From Candidatus Eiseniibacteriota bacterium (GTDB lineage: Bacteria > Eisenbacteria > RBG-16-71-46 > CAIMUX01 > WJJG01), in contig JAGMBO010000050.1 in NCBI GenBank assembly GCA_023129715.1, positions 1-46,039 of the forward strand: a DNA stretch of 46,039 nt. Direction: 5' to 3'. Of this stretch, positions 34,708 through 42,507 are shown piece after piece; position 1 is the stretch's first letter; each line of letters begins with the position of its first letter. Both the position numbers and the translations under genes were made by a program. Below the pieces are notes generated by a model, which was not told the DNA's origin, did not search any database, and saw only the letters and a list, made by a program, of their open reading frames with translations.

Positions 34708-37074
34708 TCAGTGATCTCTGCCGGCCACCCCGGTCGCTGGTGGGGAAACGGTGAACTGGAACTCCCCACCCCCCAGTTGCCCGACCCGATCGGTCACCCG
34801 CACCTCCCAGTGGTGCGTGCCTGGTTCCAGGGGCGTCTCGACGGGCGCCACCAGGAACTTCTCATCAATATCCCAAGCCGCGATCAGCATCTTACCATCG
34901 AGCAGGATATCGGCATCGCGAGGATCGAAGCCACTGCCCCATTCGGCGATCGACGCTTCCAGCCGTCCCGGAGCCACCGGCAGCGTCGCCCCCGGTGGCG
35001 GCAAGATCGCCCCCACGCTCGGCGCCCACCGATCCTCGAGAAGCGCGTAGTCGCCGAGCCGGTCGATCGTCGCCCCCAGCCCCGCGCCGCGTTCCTGTCC
35101 GACCCACCGCCACTCCCCCTCCCCGGTGCGTCGGAAGAGTCCCCAGCGGTCTCCCTCGCGAGCCGCGAGGGCACAGACTTCGGGCAGCAACGACATCGTC
35201 AGCCCGCCCCGCAGCGGCCACCACTCCGGACCCAGGCGGATCAAGGGGCCGAGCACCGGGAGCGCCGCCACGGGCATCCCCTGCCCGCCCGGCTGATGGA
35301 CCCAACCGGCAGAGTCGACCCACGCCGACCAGAGCGAGTCCCCGCGCCCATGCAAGGCCGCGTTCAGATTGACCGGGCCGAAGAAGGTATCAGCGGCCGG
35401 CTGCAGGATCAACCGCCCTCCGGCACAGCGCATGCTCGCCGGTTCAACCCCTTCGTCAGCCCCAGGGAAAATCCCGACGAGGCCGCCCAGAACCACCTTC
35501 CCTTGCTCCGCCCCACCCGGCATCTCCCACGCGAGCCACTCCCAGATCCCCGGACCGCTCTCGACCGGGGCAGCGAGCAGCCACCCCCCGCGCGGGCCGC
35601 GCCCGCGCAGAGCGAGCGGCACGCGCGCGCCCTGCCGGCTCACCAGCACCGCCTCGGGCAGGCCGCCCCAGGGCGTTTCCGGCAGCACCTCAAGGGCAAG
35701 CATGCCCTCGGTGGTAACGACCGCGACGCGAACCTCCCCGGCGCCCGCCGATCCACCGGCGCGCTCGGCCGGGTCGCCGATCCATACAGGCGGCAGCAGC
35801 GCGTCGCCCTGGTGATCGAGGAGCTCGACGCAGCCCGCCCCGGCGACACGCGCGCTGAACCAGCCTTCCGCCAAGGCGAGGCAAACGGCATCGCCTCGCC
35901 GCAGACCGTCGCTCCAGGCGACCCGCGGAGGGCGGGAAAGGCCCTCGGTCCACCCGGAGAGCTGCACGCCGAGCAGCCAGCCCCCACTCCCATCGGGCCC
36001 CGCGCGCCACTGCCGCACTTGGAGCGGAGGGCGGGCAACCAGCGTCCAGCAACACTCGCTGTGATTGCCGGCCGCATCCCATGCCTCCAGGCCAAGCCGA
36101 TGATCGCCGGGACTCAGGCGTCCGGCATCGATGATCCCTTCATGCTCGCCGACCGTGCCGACATCGGCGGAGGCGCCCGGCGGCCAGCGGTAGAGGCGAT
36201 AGGCCCACGGCCCCGCCTTACGCTCCAGCGTCCCGTAGATACGCCCGACATCGCGACCGCGGGAGAAGTCCAGCTCGCTGAAGCGCCGCTCGAAGAGCAC
36301 CTGCCCATCCAGCCAAAGCCGGATTCCCAGGGGAGCGAGGCGCGCGTCGGTCGTTCCGCTACGATCGATGACGCGGCACTCGACACCCACCCGACCCCAC
36401 ACGGCGACCGATGTCTCTCCCTCTCCCGGCGGAAGAACCCCCTGCACCCCCCCCGCGACCCACGCGTCGGGGGCGAGGGCGTGCAAGCAGATTCCCTCGA
36501 TCTCGGGAGGCAGCAGATCGGGAACCGGCAGGCCGAGATCGAAGGGGTTCAGCGGCCGGTCCCCATCGCGCAACTCGAAGTGCAGGTGCGGCGGCCCGCT
36601 CCCCGTTGCCCCCGACCAGGCAATCGTATCACCCGCGGCGAAACGGAAGCGATGCGGCGCGGGGTAGAGATCGATCTCATACTCGCCCAGGATGCCCTGC
36701 TCGACCCTTAGGTACTGCTCGACCGGCCCTGCGAAGCGCTCAAGATGTCCGTAGACCGCCAGGAGACCCCGTTCGGTCTGCAGATAGAGCGCGCGCCCAT
36801 ACCCGCCCGCGCCCGCCCGCAACCGGACGATGCTGCCCGCGTCCACGGCGCGCACCGGCATGCCTGTCTCGCCCCCGGTAGAGAAATCAATCCCCGTGTG
36901 CAAGTGGCCGGTGCGGTACTCGCCGAAGGTCCCCGTCAAGGCCAGCGGGGGCGCGAGTGGCGGGATCCAGGCGTCACCGGCCCCTTGCGCCGCCGCCGCG
37001 GCTGCCGCGGGATGGGAGTCGGCAAGGAAGAACGTGGCGCAGAGCCCTGCGCCGAAGAGCGCAGCGCGGAGCAC
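34708..37074 (-). CDS. M23-family metallopeptidase with long C-terminal Ig-like extension
   Basis: A 788-residue exported protein. After a signal peptide (VLRAALFGAGLCATFFLADS) comes an M23 (lysostaphin/LytM) domain at about 45-180, with zinc ligands in HTGID (His59, Asp63), GLLAVYGHLERF, and the closing HLHFEL motif; all the expected residues are present, so it should be an active cell-wall endopeptidase. The remaining 600 residues are beta-rich modules without known motifs, ending in an Ig-like segment (EPGTHHWEVRVTDRVGQLGG). An M23 enzyme is typically 250-450 residues, so the extension is unusual and may bind envelope partners. The GTG at 37074 is chosen for the signal peptide; an ATG at 37224 (GGAG nine bases upstream) would add 50 Arg/Gly-rich residues. 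accA follows after 26 bases. Confidence 0.85.
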   Translation of the reverse strand: MLRAALFGAGLCATFFLADSHPAAAAAAAQGAGDAWIPPLAPPLALTGTFGEYRTGHLHTGIDFSTGGETGMPVRAVDAGSIVRLRAGAGGYGRALYLQTERGLLAVYGHLERFAGPVEQYLRVEQGILGEYEIDLYPAPHRFRFAAGDTIAWSGATGSGPPHLHFELRDGDRPLNPFDLGLPVPDLLPPEIEGICLHALAPDAWVAGGVQGVLPPGEGETSVAVWGRVGVECRVIDRSGTTDARLAPLGIRLWLDGQVLFERRFSELDFSRGRDVGRIYGTLERKAGPWAYRLYRWPPGASADVGTVGEHEGIIDAGRLSPGDHRLGLEAWDAAGNHSECCWTLVARPPLQVRQWRAGPDGSGGWLLGVQLSGWTEGLSRPPRVAWSDGLRRGDAVCLALAEGWFSARVAGAGCVELLDHQGDALLPPVWIGDPAERAGGSAGAGEVRVAVVTTEGMLALEVLPETPWGGLPEAVLVSRQGARVPLALRGRGPRGGWLLAAPVESGPGIWEWLAWEMPGGAEQGKVVLGGLVGIFPGADEGVEPASMRCAGGRLILQPAADTFFGPVNLNAALHGRGDSLWSAWVDSAGWVHQPGGQGMPVAALPVLGPLIRLGPEWWPLRGGLTMSLLPEVCALAAREGDRWGLFRRTGEGEWRWVGQERGAGLGATIDRLGDYALLEDRWAPSVGAILPPPGATLPVAPGRLEASIAEWGSGFDPRDADILLDGKMLIAAWDIDEKFLVAPVETPLEPGTHHWEVRVTDRVGQLGGGEFQFTVSPPATGVAGRDH

Positions 37075-37502
37075 GCCCCCGAGGCTTCGCCCGCCCCGCC
37101 CGATCCACCCGGTAGCACTAGGTTGCCGCTCCCGGGCGCGGCACAGGCGGCGATTCCCCGATCTATCGCCGGCCTGTCCACCGTCGCCAAGCCGGCAGTG
37201 CGCCAATCCATGCTCGATTTGCATTCTTCAAGACTCCGCCATTGCAGATTGCCATGCAAGCGGCAAGCCACGGCACGCCCCTGGTAGGCACCCCACACCC
37301 ACCCCCCCCGATGGGTTCTCCCGCAAACTTAGACCAGCAAGGCAACAGCGACAGAGCTTGGATGTCCCTGGGTACCTTTGGCGCACTGGCGGCATACCCC
37401 TTGCTCGAAGCCGGGCGAACCAGATGATCCCGCTTCCGTGAGAATGGGAGATCCTGGGGGATCTTGACCGGCAGTAGGCAGTGAACTATGAGGAGGTTTC
37501 TC
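37075..37502. other. Divergent intergenic region
   Basis: About 430 bases between the M23 gene (minus) and the small lipoprotein gene (plus), or 278 if the M23 protein starts at 37224. I see no gene or tRNA. It contains a run of eight C residues (37303-37310) and the inverted repeat AGATCC/GGATCT (37449-37464, loop of four), 39 bases before the lipoprotein start. I could not identify a convincing promoter for either gene. Confidence 0.5.
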
Positions 37503-38069
37503 ATGCACCGCTCCAGAGCAGCGAGCATGCTCTTCGCGATGGGCTTCCTGGGTCTCCTGGGATTGGCCCCATTGGGCTGCAGCTCGGAAGATGGGGCCCC
37601 TGTGGCGCCCGGCTCGGCAATACCCGCATCGGGATTCCACGACAGTCCGCCGGCGATGCCGACCGGTCTGGACATGCAGAAAGCGACCGACGCCGGCTTT
37701 GCGCTGACCTGGTCACCCAATCGCGATGACGACCTGGCGGGGTATCGGGTCTATGTCTACGATCCGAGTCCCTACCGGGCCAACAGCTATGGATGCCCGC
37801 ACGGCGTCGAGCTGATCGACCCGGTCAAGACGCGCTACGTCTACCGCGAGGACACCTCGTACGGTCTGCATTACTTCATGCTCGCCGCCGTGGACTTCGA
37901 CGGCAACGAGAGCATCCGCTGCGGGCCCCTCGAGTTCGCCTACTCCGGTGCGCCACACTCCGATGCCCGCAACGACGCCCGTGGTCCGTCAAACGAGTTC
38001 GGGCCGACGCCGGGCGAACCTGCCGTGCCCGGACCCAACGGTCGCGACGACTGCGATCAGGAGAACTAA
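37503..38069 (+). CDS. Small lipoprotein with a fibronectin type III-like domain
   Basis: A 188-residue protein of unknown role. It has a signal sequence (RAASMLFAMGFLGLLGLAP) ending LGC followed by Ser-Ser-Glu-Asp, so it is probably a lipoprotein. Residues about 50-145 have a fibronectin type III pattern (PAMPTGLDMQKATDAGFALT, WSPNRDDDLAGYRVYVY, YFMLAAVDFDGNES), and the C-terminal 40 residues are Pro/Asn/Asp-rich and likely disordered. An ATG also exists at 37488, but AGGAGG lies between the two, six bases before the ATG at 37503, so the latter is chosen. Two cysteines in the mature domain could pair. The gene stands alone with its own downstream hairpin. Fibronectin-like folds usually bind proteins or polysaccharides; nothing more can be claimed. 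Confidence 0.8.
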   Translation: MHRSRAASMLFAMGFLGLLGLAPLGCSSEDGAPVAPGSAIPASGFHDSPPAMPTGLDMQKATDAGFALTWSPNRDDDLAGYRVYVYDPSPYRANSYGCPHGVELIDPVKTRYVYREDTSYGLHYFMLAAVDFDGNESIRCGPLEFAYSGAPHSDARNDARGPSNEFGPTPGEPAVPGPNGRDDCDQEN

Positions 38070-38110
38070 CCGGTTTCCCGGTCGTCCCCCCCACGGCCCA
38101 GCGCGCGAGT

Positions 38111-38139
38111 CGGCGTTCCGCTGCAATAGCGGGACGCCG
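38111..38139 (+). terminator. Strong hairpin after the lipoprotein gene
   Basis: A 12-bp stem (CGGCGTTCCGCT with AGCGGGACGCCG, one G-U pair) and a five-base loop, 41 bases after the lipoprotein stop. There is no clear T-run, only CTCGTGTTA, so it is a possible intrinsic terminator of the weak-tract kind or an mRNA-end stabiliser. Confidence 0.55.
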
Positions 38140-38159
38140 CTCGTGTTAGCAGGGCCACC

Positions 38160-38189
38160 TTGACACTCCGCCACCGGCAAATCTAGACT
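38160..38189 (+). promoter_or_regulatory. Candidate sigma-70-type promoter for pyrE
   Basis: TTGACA (38160-38165, exact consensus) is followed by an 18-base spacer and TAGACT (38184-38189, four of six consensus bases). Transcription would start near 38196, giving a 5' leader of about 110 bases for pyrE and the coupled NUDIX gene. It is the best promoter-like pair I can see in the window. Confidence 0.55.
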
Positions 38190-38194
38190 CCTTA

Positions 38195-38211
38195 CATGTG
38201 CGATTCACATG
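38195..38211. promoter_or_regulatory. Inverted repeat at the predicted pyrE transcription start
   Basis: CATGTG and CACATG are separated by five bases (CGATT) and begin about where transcription should start. The position suits a repressor operator; as RNA it would be a short hairpin at the extreme 5' end. Just after it is a 12-base direct duplication (CCCGCATCGCGG, twice). Confidence 0.4.
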
Positions 38212-38305
38212 ATGCCCGCATCGCGGCCCGCATCGCGGCTCGCGTCCAGGGCCGAAGCTCGGCCGCACGGCGGCATGACACCCGGCACCCCAGGGGGCGA
38301 GAATC

Positions 38306-38980
38306 ATGAAACCCTTCTTTCCGAACGAGACCGAACGCCGCGGCGCCCGCGCACGGCTTCGCGAGCTGATCCGAGAGCATTCGCTCGAGTTCGGTTCCTT
38401 CGCCCTCGCCTCGGGTCGCGAGAGTCATTTCTACCTCGACCTGCGCCGCACGACGACCCATCCCGAGGGCGCCTACCTGGTTGCCACCCTCTTGCTCGAT
38501 CGCCTCCAGCAGCACTGGCCCGATGCCGCCGGCGGCCCGACCCTCGGCGCCGATCCGATCGCCGGAGCCCTTGCCGCGCTCAGCCACCTCCACGGCACAC
38601 CGCTGCGCACGTTCATCGTTCGCAGCAGCGTCAAGGATCATGGCACCGGGCGGATCGTCGAGGGTCATCTGCGTGCCGGCGACCGCGTCGTCCTGTTCGA
38701 TGATGTCATCACCCAAGGTGGCTCGCTGATCCGGGCCGCGCGGCTGGTACGCGAGGCGGGCGCCCAGGCCGATCGGGCGGTCGTGATCCTCGACCGGCAG
38801 AGCGGCGCCGCCGAGCACATGGCGCGGGAGGGCGTCGATCTCGAGGCGCTCTTCACCCTGGGCGAAATCCTCACGCCGCAGGAAATCGCGGCGCCGCCGA
38901 ACGCGAGCCCAGCCCCCGGGACCGGCAGCCCAGCTGCCCGCCCCGGGGAGAGGCGGCAACCCGACAAAGAGGCGGTATGA
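38306..38980 (+). CDS. pyrE: Orotate phosphoribosyltransferase
   Basis: A 224-residue type I phosphoribosyltransferase that joins orotate and PRPP to give orotidine 5'-phosphate in pyrimidine synthesis. Signatures: FALASGRESHFYLDLRRTTT (orotate side), the catalytic loop RSSVKDHGTGRIVEGHL, and the PRPP-binding motif VVLFDDVITQGGSLIRAARL. The last 25-30 residues are Pro/Ala/Gly-rich and look like a dispensable tail. The ATG at 38306 follows a G-rich stretch (GGGGGCGAGAATC). The gene overlaps the NUDIX hydrolase by four bases (ATGA), so the two are co-translated. A consensus-like promoter and an inverted repeat lie upstream. No other pyrimidine gene is near, so regulation must be separate from a pyr operon. 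Confidence 0.95.
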   Translation: MKPFFPNETERRGARARLRELIREHSLEFGSFALASGRESHFYLDLRRTTTHPEGAYLVATLLLDRLQQHWPDAAGGPTLGADPIAGALAALSHLHGTPLRTFIVRSSVKDHGTGRIVEGHLRAGDRVVLFDDVITQGGSLIRAARLVREAGAQADRAVVILDRQSGAAEHMAREGVDLEALFTLGEILTPQEIAAPPNASPAPGTGSPAARPGERRQPDKEAV

Positions 38981-39423
38981 GGACGCTGCCCTGTCCCCAC
39001 TGCGGAAAGCCCGTGCCGATCCCCTATCCCCTGGTTGCGGTCGACGCCCTCGTTGAAGATGATCAGGGGCGCATCCTGCTCGTGCAGCGCCGCTATCCTC
39101 CCGCCGGCTGGGCATTACCGGGGGGATTCGTCGAGGCCGAGGAAACGCTCGAGGAGGCGGTCGCCCGTGAGTTGCGCGAGGAGACCGGTCTGACCTTGGA
39201 AGAGGCGCGGCAATTCCACGCCTACTCGGGTCCCCACCGTGATCCCCGCCACCCGATGATCTCCGTGGTCTTCTCCGGGTGTGCGACCGGAACTCTGGCC
39301 GCTGGAGACGATGCCGCCGATGCCCGATTCTTCCCCCGCAACGCTCTGCCCGCGGAGATCGCCTTCGATCATCGCCGGATTCTGGCCGATTACGCCGCCC
39401 GGCGTCCGCTCACACCTGGGTGA
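38977..39423 (+). CDS. NUDIX hydrolase with N-terminal zinc ribbon-like motif
   Basis: A 148-residue NUDIX enzyme. The NUDIX box is complete: GGFVEAEETLEEAVARELRE followed by ETGL, with the REExxEE-type metal-binding acids. It begins CPHCGKPVPIPYP, a single CxxC knuckle seen in some NUDIX proteins such as ADP-ribose or NADH pyrophosphatases, but without a second pair a full zinc site is uncertain. These enzymes cleave nucleoside diphosphates linked to another moiety; the substrate cannot be told here. It is translationally coupled to pyrE by a four-base overlap, which suggests a nucleotide-related job. The 3' end overlaps the convergent YigZ-family gene by 14 bases. Confidence 0.93.
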   Translation: MRTLPCPHCGKPVPIPYPLVAVDALVEDDQGRILLVQRRYPPAGWALPGGFVEAEETLEEAVARELREETGLTLEEARQFHAYSGPHRDPRHPMISVVFSGCATGTLAAGDDAADARFFPRNALPAEIAFDHRRILADYAARRPLTPG

Positions 39424-40024
39424 TCGTCACCCGCCCGCCGGTAGCATCCACCAGCGCGCGCTCGACACGTTCCCGATCGGCTACCGCCACGGTGACGCGG
39501 ATCTCGGGACGGGGGGTGTACCGTCGCTCATGGATCGGAATGCCCTCCCGCCCGCAGAAGTGCTCGATCACCGTCAGCAGGTCGAAGTCGACGCCGATCC
39601 AGAGCTCGTGGCTGGGCACGAGCGGCACCAGCCGGGCTGCCTGCACCGCCTCGCGCGCGGCAGTCGCGTAGGCGCGCACCAGTCCTCCGGCGCCGAGCTT
39701 GATCCCACCGAAGTAGCGCACCGTGACCAGCAGCGCGTCGACGAGACCGTGGGTCTCCAACACCTGCAGGGTGGGCCGTCCCGCCGTGCCTCCCGGTTCG
39801 CCGTCGTCGTCACAGTGAACCCGCACTGTCGCGGACTGACGATCCCGGAGACGCCACGCCGAGACATGATGCGTCGCTTTGGGGTGCGAGCGGCGGATCG
39901 CCTCGAGCTGCGCGGCCGCCTCGGCAGGGACCGTGCACGCCTGCACCATGCTGGTGAAGCGAGAGCGCCGGATGACCAACTCCGCCTCTCCCGGCGCGGC
40001 GAGGATTTGCAGCTCTTCGGACAT
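39410..40024 (-). CDS. YigZ/IMPACT-family protein
   Basis: A 204-residue member of the YigZ/UPF0029 (IMPACT) family. The signature is intact: KATHHVSAWRLRD, then DDDGEPGGTAGRPTLQVLE, and VTVRYFGGIKLGAGGLVRAY. A smaller C-terminal alpha/beta domain (about 135-204, VDFDLLTVIEHFCGREGIPI) matches the DUF1949-type fold found in bacterial YigZ. The biochemical role is not firmly established; eukaryotic IMPACT inhibits the Gcn2 kinase and bacterial members have been linked to translation. The ATG at 40024 follows AGG-containing sequence; another lies at 40045. It is the last gene of the antiporter-unknown-YigZ run (53-base gap) and overlaps the convergent NUDIX gene by 14 bases. Confidence 0.93.
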   Translation of the reverse strand: MSEELQILAAPGEAELVIRRSRFTSMVQACTVPAEAAAQLEAIRRSHPKATHHVSAWRLRDRQSATVRVHCDDDGEPGGTAGRPTLQVLETHGLVDALLVTVRYFGGIKLGAGGLVRAYATAAREAVQAARLVPLVPSHELWIGVDFDLLTVIEHFCGREGIPIHERRYTPRPEIRVTVAVADRERVERALVDATGGRVTITQV

Positions 40025-40077
40025 CCTGAACACCTGGGGCATCACGGCGCCCGGCGCCGCTCTCCCGCTCCTCTTGG

Positions 40078-40659
40078 TCAGGAGGCGAGCGTCAAGTGGA
40101 CCGGCTCGAGATCGATCATCTCAAACGCCCGCAGCCTAGCCCGCAGCGCGAGCACGCCGGCGACCGGCCCGCGCGCGGTGCCGCGCACACGCCAGATGAA
40201 GTCGTGCTCCGGGGCATAGGCTTCCACACCTTTGGCCGACGGATGGGATTCCTCCTCGTCGCGGCTCAGCTCGACCGTCACCCCCGCAGGCGGGTCGGCG
40301 AGCAACGGGCGCACCTCAGCGGCCGATCGCCGATCGAAGATCTTGAAGTTCATCGCGAGCGACGCCTCGCGGATCCCGTCATCAGCGTGCACCCCCAGCT
40401 TCCCCCGCGCTTCCCTGGGCAACGCGTCGAGGGCGGAAGCGATCCGCGCCGCCAGGGTGTCGCTCACAATCACCCGCGTCAGATCCTTCTCGAGACCCAG
40501 CTTCTCCAGCAGCCGGTGTTTCAGCGATTCCGATTCAACTCCACACTCCTCACAGAAGTGGACATCCCACGCGAGGTCCCGCCCGGCAACCAAACCCGCC
40601 AGAAACGCTCTCGTCTCCGACAGGGAGCCCTCCAGCACCATGACACGGTAGTCCTGCAT
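40078..40659 (-). CDS. Conserved-looking protein of unknown function with a CxxC motif
   Basis: A 193-residue soluble protein that I do not recognise. It has no signal peptide or membrane segment. The N-terminal half is alpha/beta with a single CEECG near residue 36 (DVHFCEECGVESES); the middle (KDLTRVIVSDTLAARIASAL) is helical; the C-terminal half alternates strands and includes HDFIWRVRGTARGPVAGVLA. Two cysteines in a CxxC spacing could sense redox state or, in a dimer, hold a metal. The ATG at 40659 has a near-perfect ribosome site, AGGAGG, six bases upstream, which supports a real gene. It lies 54 bases downstream of the Na+/H+ antiporter gene and 53 bases upstream of the YigZ gene, so it may be an accessory or regulator of ion transport. 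Confidence 0.75.
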   Translation of the reverse strand: MQDYRVMVLEGSLSETRAFLAGLVAGRDLAWDVHFCEECGVESESLKHRLLEKLGLEKDLTRVIVSDTLAARIASALDALPREARGKLGVHADDGIREASLAMNFKIFDRRSAAEVRPLLADPPAGVTVELSRDEEESHPSAKGVEAYAPEHDFIWRVRGTARGPVAGVLALRARLRAFEMIDLEPVHLTLAS

Positions 40660-40713
40660 CGCGCGTTCCTCCTCTGCCGCCTCGATCGAGATGCTCCCGT
40701 CGCCCGACGCCGT

Positions 40714-42288
40714 CTAGAAGAAGACCAGCGTCACCAGCACGAAGATCGGAATCAGGATCGGTATCGAGAATCGGATCATGAAACCGAAGAAACTCGGCAT
40801 CGGCACGCCCGACTCCTGCGCGATCGAGCGCACCATGAAGTTGGGGGCATTGCCGATGTACGTATTCGCTCCCATGAAGACCGCGCCCGCGGCGATCGCC
40901 TTCAGGTAGATCGACTTGTCCCGGATCAGTGCCGCCACCGCCTCGGGCTCGGGCATTCCCGCGGAGAACTTCCCCAGGGCGGAGTTGAAGAAAGTCAGAT
41001 AGGTCGGAGCGTTGTCGAGGAAGCTCGAGAGTCCGCCGGTCACCCAGAAGTAGTGCACCGGCTCCTGGACCGCCGCCAGCAACCAGGCGAGCGCCCCATC
41101 CGGACCCGCGCGCAGGATCGCCAGCGCGGGGATGATCGTCATGAAGATGCCAGCGAAGAGATAGGCAACCTCTTGAATCGGAAACCAGGTGAACTCGTTG
41201 TCGGTCCGGATCTGCTTGCGCGTGGTGATCACCGAGAGCAGCCCCATCGTGATCAAGATCAGCTCGCGGGCGATGCTCTGGATGCCCAGCTGGACCCCGA
41301 GAACGTTGATCTCCCCGGGACGCCACATTCCACTGAGCAATACACCCCCGAGCACGCCGCCGAGGAAGAGGAAGTTGTGCGCCCCCTCGAGTCGTAACGG
41401 CTCGCTCTTGGCGGGCGGCAGGTCGGCCTGCTCGCGGCGATAGAGCAAGGTGTCCCAGAGGAAGAAGACCGCCAGTAAGATCGCGACGACGAAGATCATG
41501 TGCGGGAAGAGATTCGTCGTCGTCCAGAAGAAGGGCACGTGGTGGAGGAACCCGAGGAACAGCGGCGGATCTCCCAGCGGCGTGAGCGCCCCCCCGACAT
41601 TCGCCACCAGGAAGATGAAGAAGACAACGATGTGAACCCGGCTGCGCCGTTGCGCATTGGCACGCAGGATCGGGCGGATCATCAGCATCGCGGCGCCGGT
41701 CGTGCCGATCCACGACGCCAGGGCGGTGCCGATCAAGATCATGATCAGATTGACCAGCGGCGTGCCGGCCAGCCTGCCGCGCAAAAGGATCCCGCCCGAG
41801 GCGGTGAAGAGCGCCCAGAGCAGAACAATGAAGGGAATGTAGTCGATCAGATAAATGTGCAGGATCTCGTGGACTGCCGCTCCCTTGAACGCGATCACGA
41901 AGGGGACCGCGAAGGCCAGCGCCCAGAAGGCGGAGATCTTCGCGAAATGCCGGTGCCAGAAGTGCGGCACCAGCAGGGGCCCGAGGGCGATCGAGAGCAG
42001 AATCCCGGCAAAGGGGATCCCGCTCCAGAGCGGCAGCTCCGCGCCGAGCTCTCCATGCCCCCCATCAGTCGCCTCACCCTGGTCTCCGGCGCCCTCACCA
42101 TGGTGCTCGCCGGCCTCAGCGCCGTGATGCTCGGCGGTCGTCCCCTGGGCGATTGGGCCGGGATCGGCCTGCTCCGCGCCCGCCGCTAGGCCCCATCCGG
42201 CGAAGACCACCAGGAGCACGACCAAGCCGGCACGTGTCCACCATGCGGCCCAAGGCCCTCGACTGCGCACCGCTGCGCTCCCCTTCAT
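40714..42288 (-). CDS. NhaD-type Na+/H+ antiporter with His-rich N-terminal domain
   Basis: A 524-residue inner-membrane transporter of the ion-transporter (NhaD/citrate carrier) superfamily. About 12-13 membrane segments are visible, with family hallmarks in WIGTTGAAMLMIRPILRANA, NVGGALTPLGDPPLFLGFLH, and FWVTGGLSSFLDNAPTYLTF (the conserved SxxLDNAP segment) plus ANTYIGNAPNFMVRSIA. These antiporters export Na+ or Li+ in exchange for protons. A signal-like first helix is followed by an unusual His-rich, acidic stretch (about residues 47-75, AEHHGAEAGEHHGEG) that would lie outside the inner membrane and may bind metal. The ATG at 42288 has GAGGAGGAGC upstream; the frame is open to 42402. It is preceded by a 219-base leader with a candidate cation riboswitch. 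Confidence 0.87.
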   Translation of the reverse strand: MKGSAAVRSRGPWAAWWTRAGLVVLLVVFAGWGLAAGAEQADPGPIAQGTTAEHHGAEAGEHHGEGAGDQGEATDGGHGELGAELPLWSGIPFAGILLSIALGPLLVPHFWHRHFAKISAFWALAFAVPFVIAFKGAAVHEILHIYLIDYIPFIVLLWALFTASGGILLRGRLAGTPLVNLIMILIGTALASWIGTTGAAMLMIRPILRANAQRRSRVHIVVFFIFLVANVGGALTPLGDPPLFLGFLHHVPFFWTTTNLFPHMIFVVAILLAVFFLWDTLLYRREQADLPPAKSEPLRLEGAHNFLFLGGVLGGVLLSGMWRPGEINVLGVQLGIQSIARELILITMGLLSVITTRKQIRTDNEFTWFPIQEVAYLFAGIFMTIIPALAILRAGPDGALAWLLAAVQEPVHYFWVTGGLSSFLDNAPTYLTFFNSALGKFSAGMPEPEAVAALIRDKSIYLKAIAAGAVFMGANTYIGNAPNFMVRSIAQESGVPMPSFFGFMIRFSIPILIPIFVLVTLVFF

Positions 42289-42400
42289 CCTGCTCCTCCT
42301 CGACCAATCATGCGCCCCCATCTGCGCCGAACGCGCCGGCAGCGGACACGGAAAGCCGTAGCAAAGCCTCCCGGGCAGGCCGACTTCAAGTGAAAAGTGC
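42289..42400 (-). ncRNA. Candidate cation-responsive riboswitch leader of the antiporter gene
   Basis: The last 110 bases of the leader, read on the minus strand, contain a GC-rich hairpin (CTGCCG...CGG-CG-CAG). It is followed by an unpaired-looking GGGGGCGCATGATTGG and then directly by TCGAGGAGG, the ribosome-binding site. A structured element that ends in the ribosome site and precedes an antiporter gene resembles the nhaA-I/nhaA-II (Li+) and DUF1646 (Na+) riboswitch families. The match is from memory of the layout, not from a covariance search. Confidence 0.35.
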
Positions 42401-42507
42401 AACGCCGCGGCGCGCGGCTCCGGCCGGCCCCCGCATCGACCCAGTTCCCCCGCGAGGCCATCGCACGGACGGGGCGCGGAATCGGCTCCCTCGCCGGGCC
42501 CGCTGGT

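Noticed and set aside
37464-37492. TTGACC, 17 bases, TATGAG upstream of the small lipoprotein gene, looking like a promoter.
   Set aside because: Transcription would start after the AGGAGG ribosome site, so the message would lose it; a leaderless message seems unlikely when the site is so good.
37163-37720. A 185-codon minus-strand frame spanning the intergenic region upstream of the M23 gene.
   Set aside because: It runs antisense to the lipoprotein gene, lacks motifs, and its Cys/Trp/Arg-rich composition is not protein-like.
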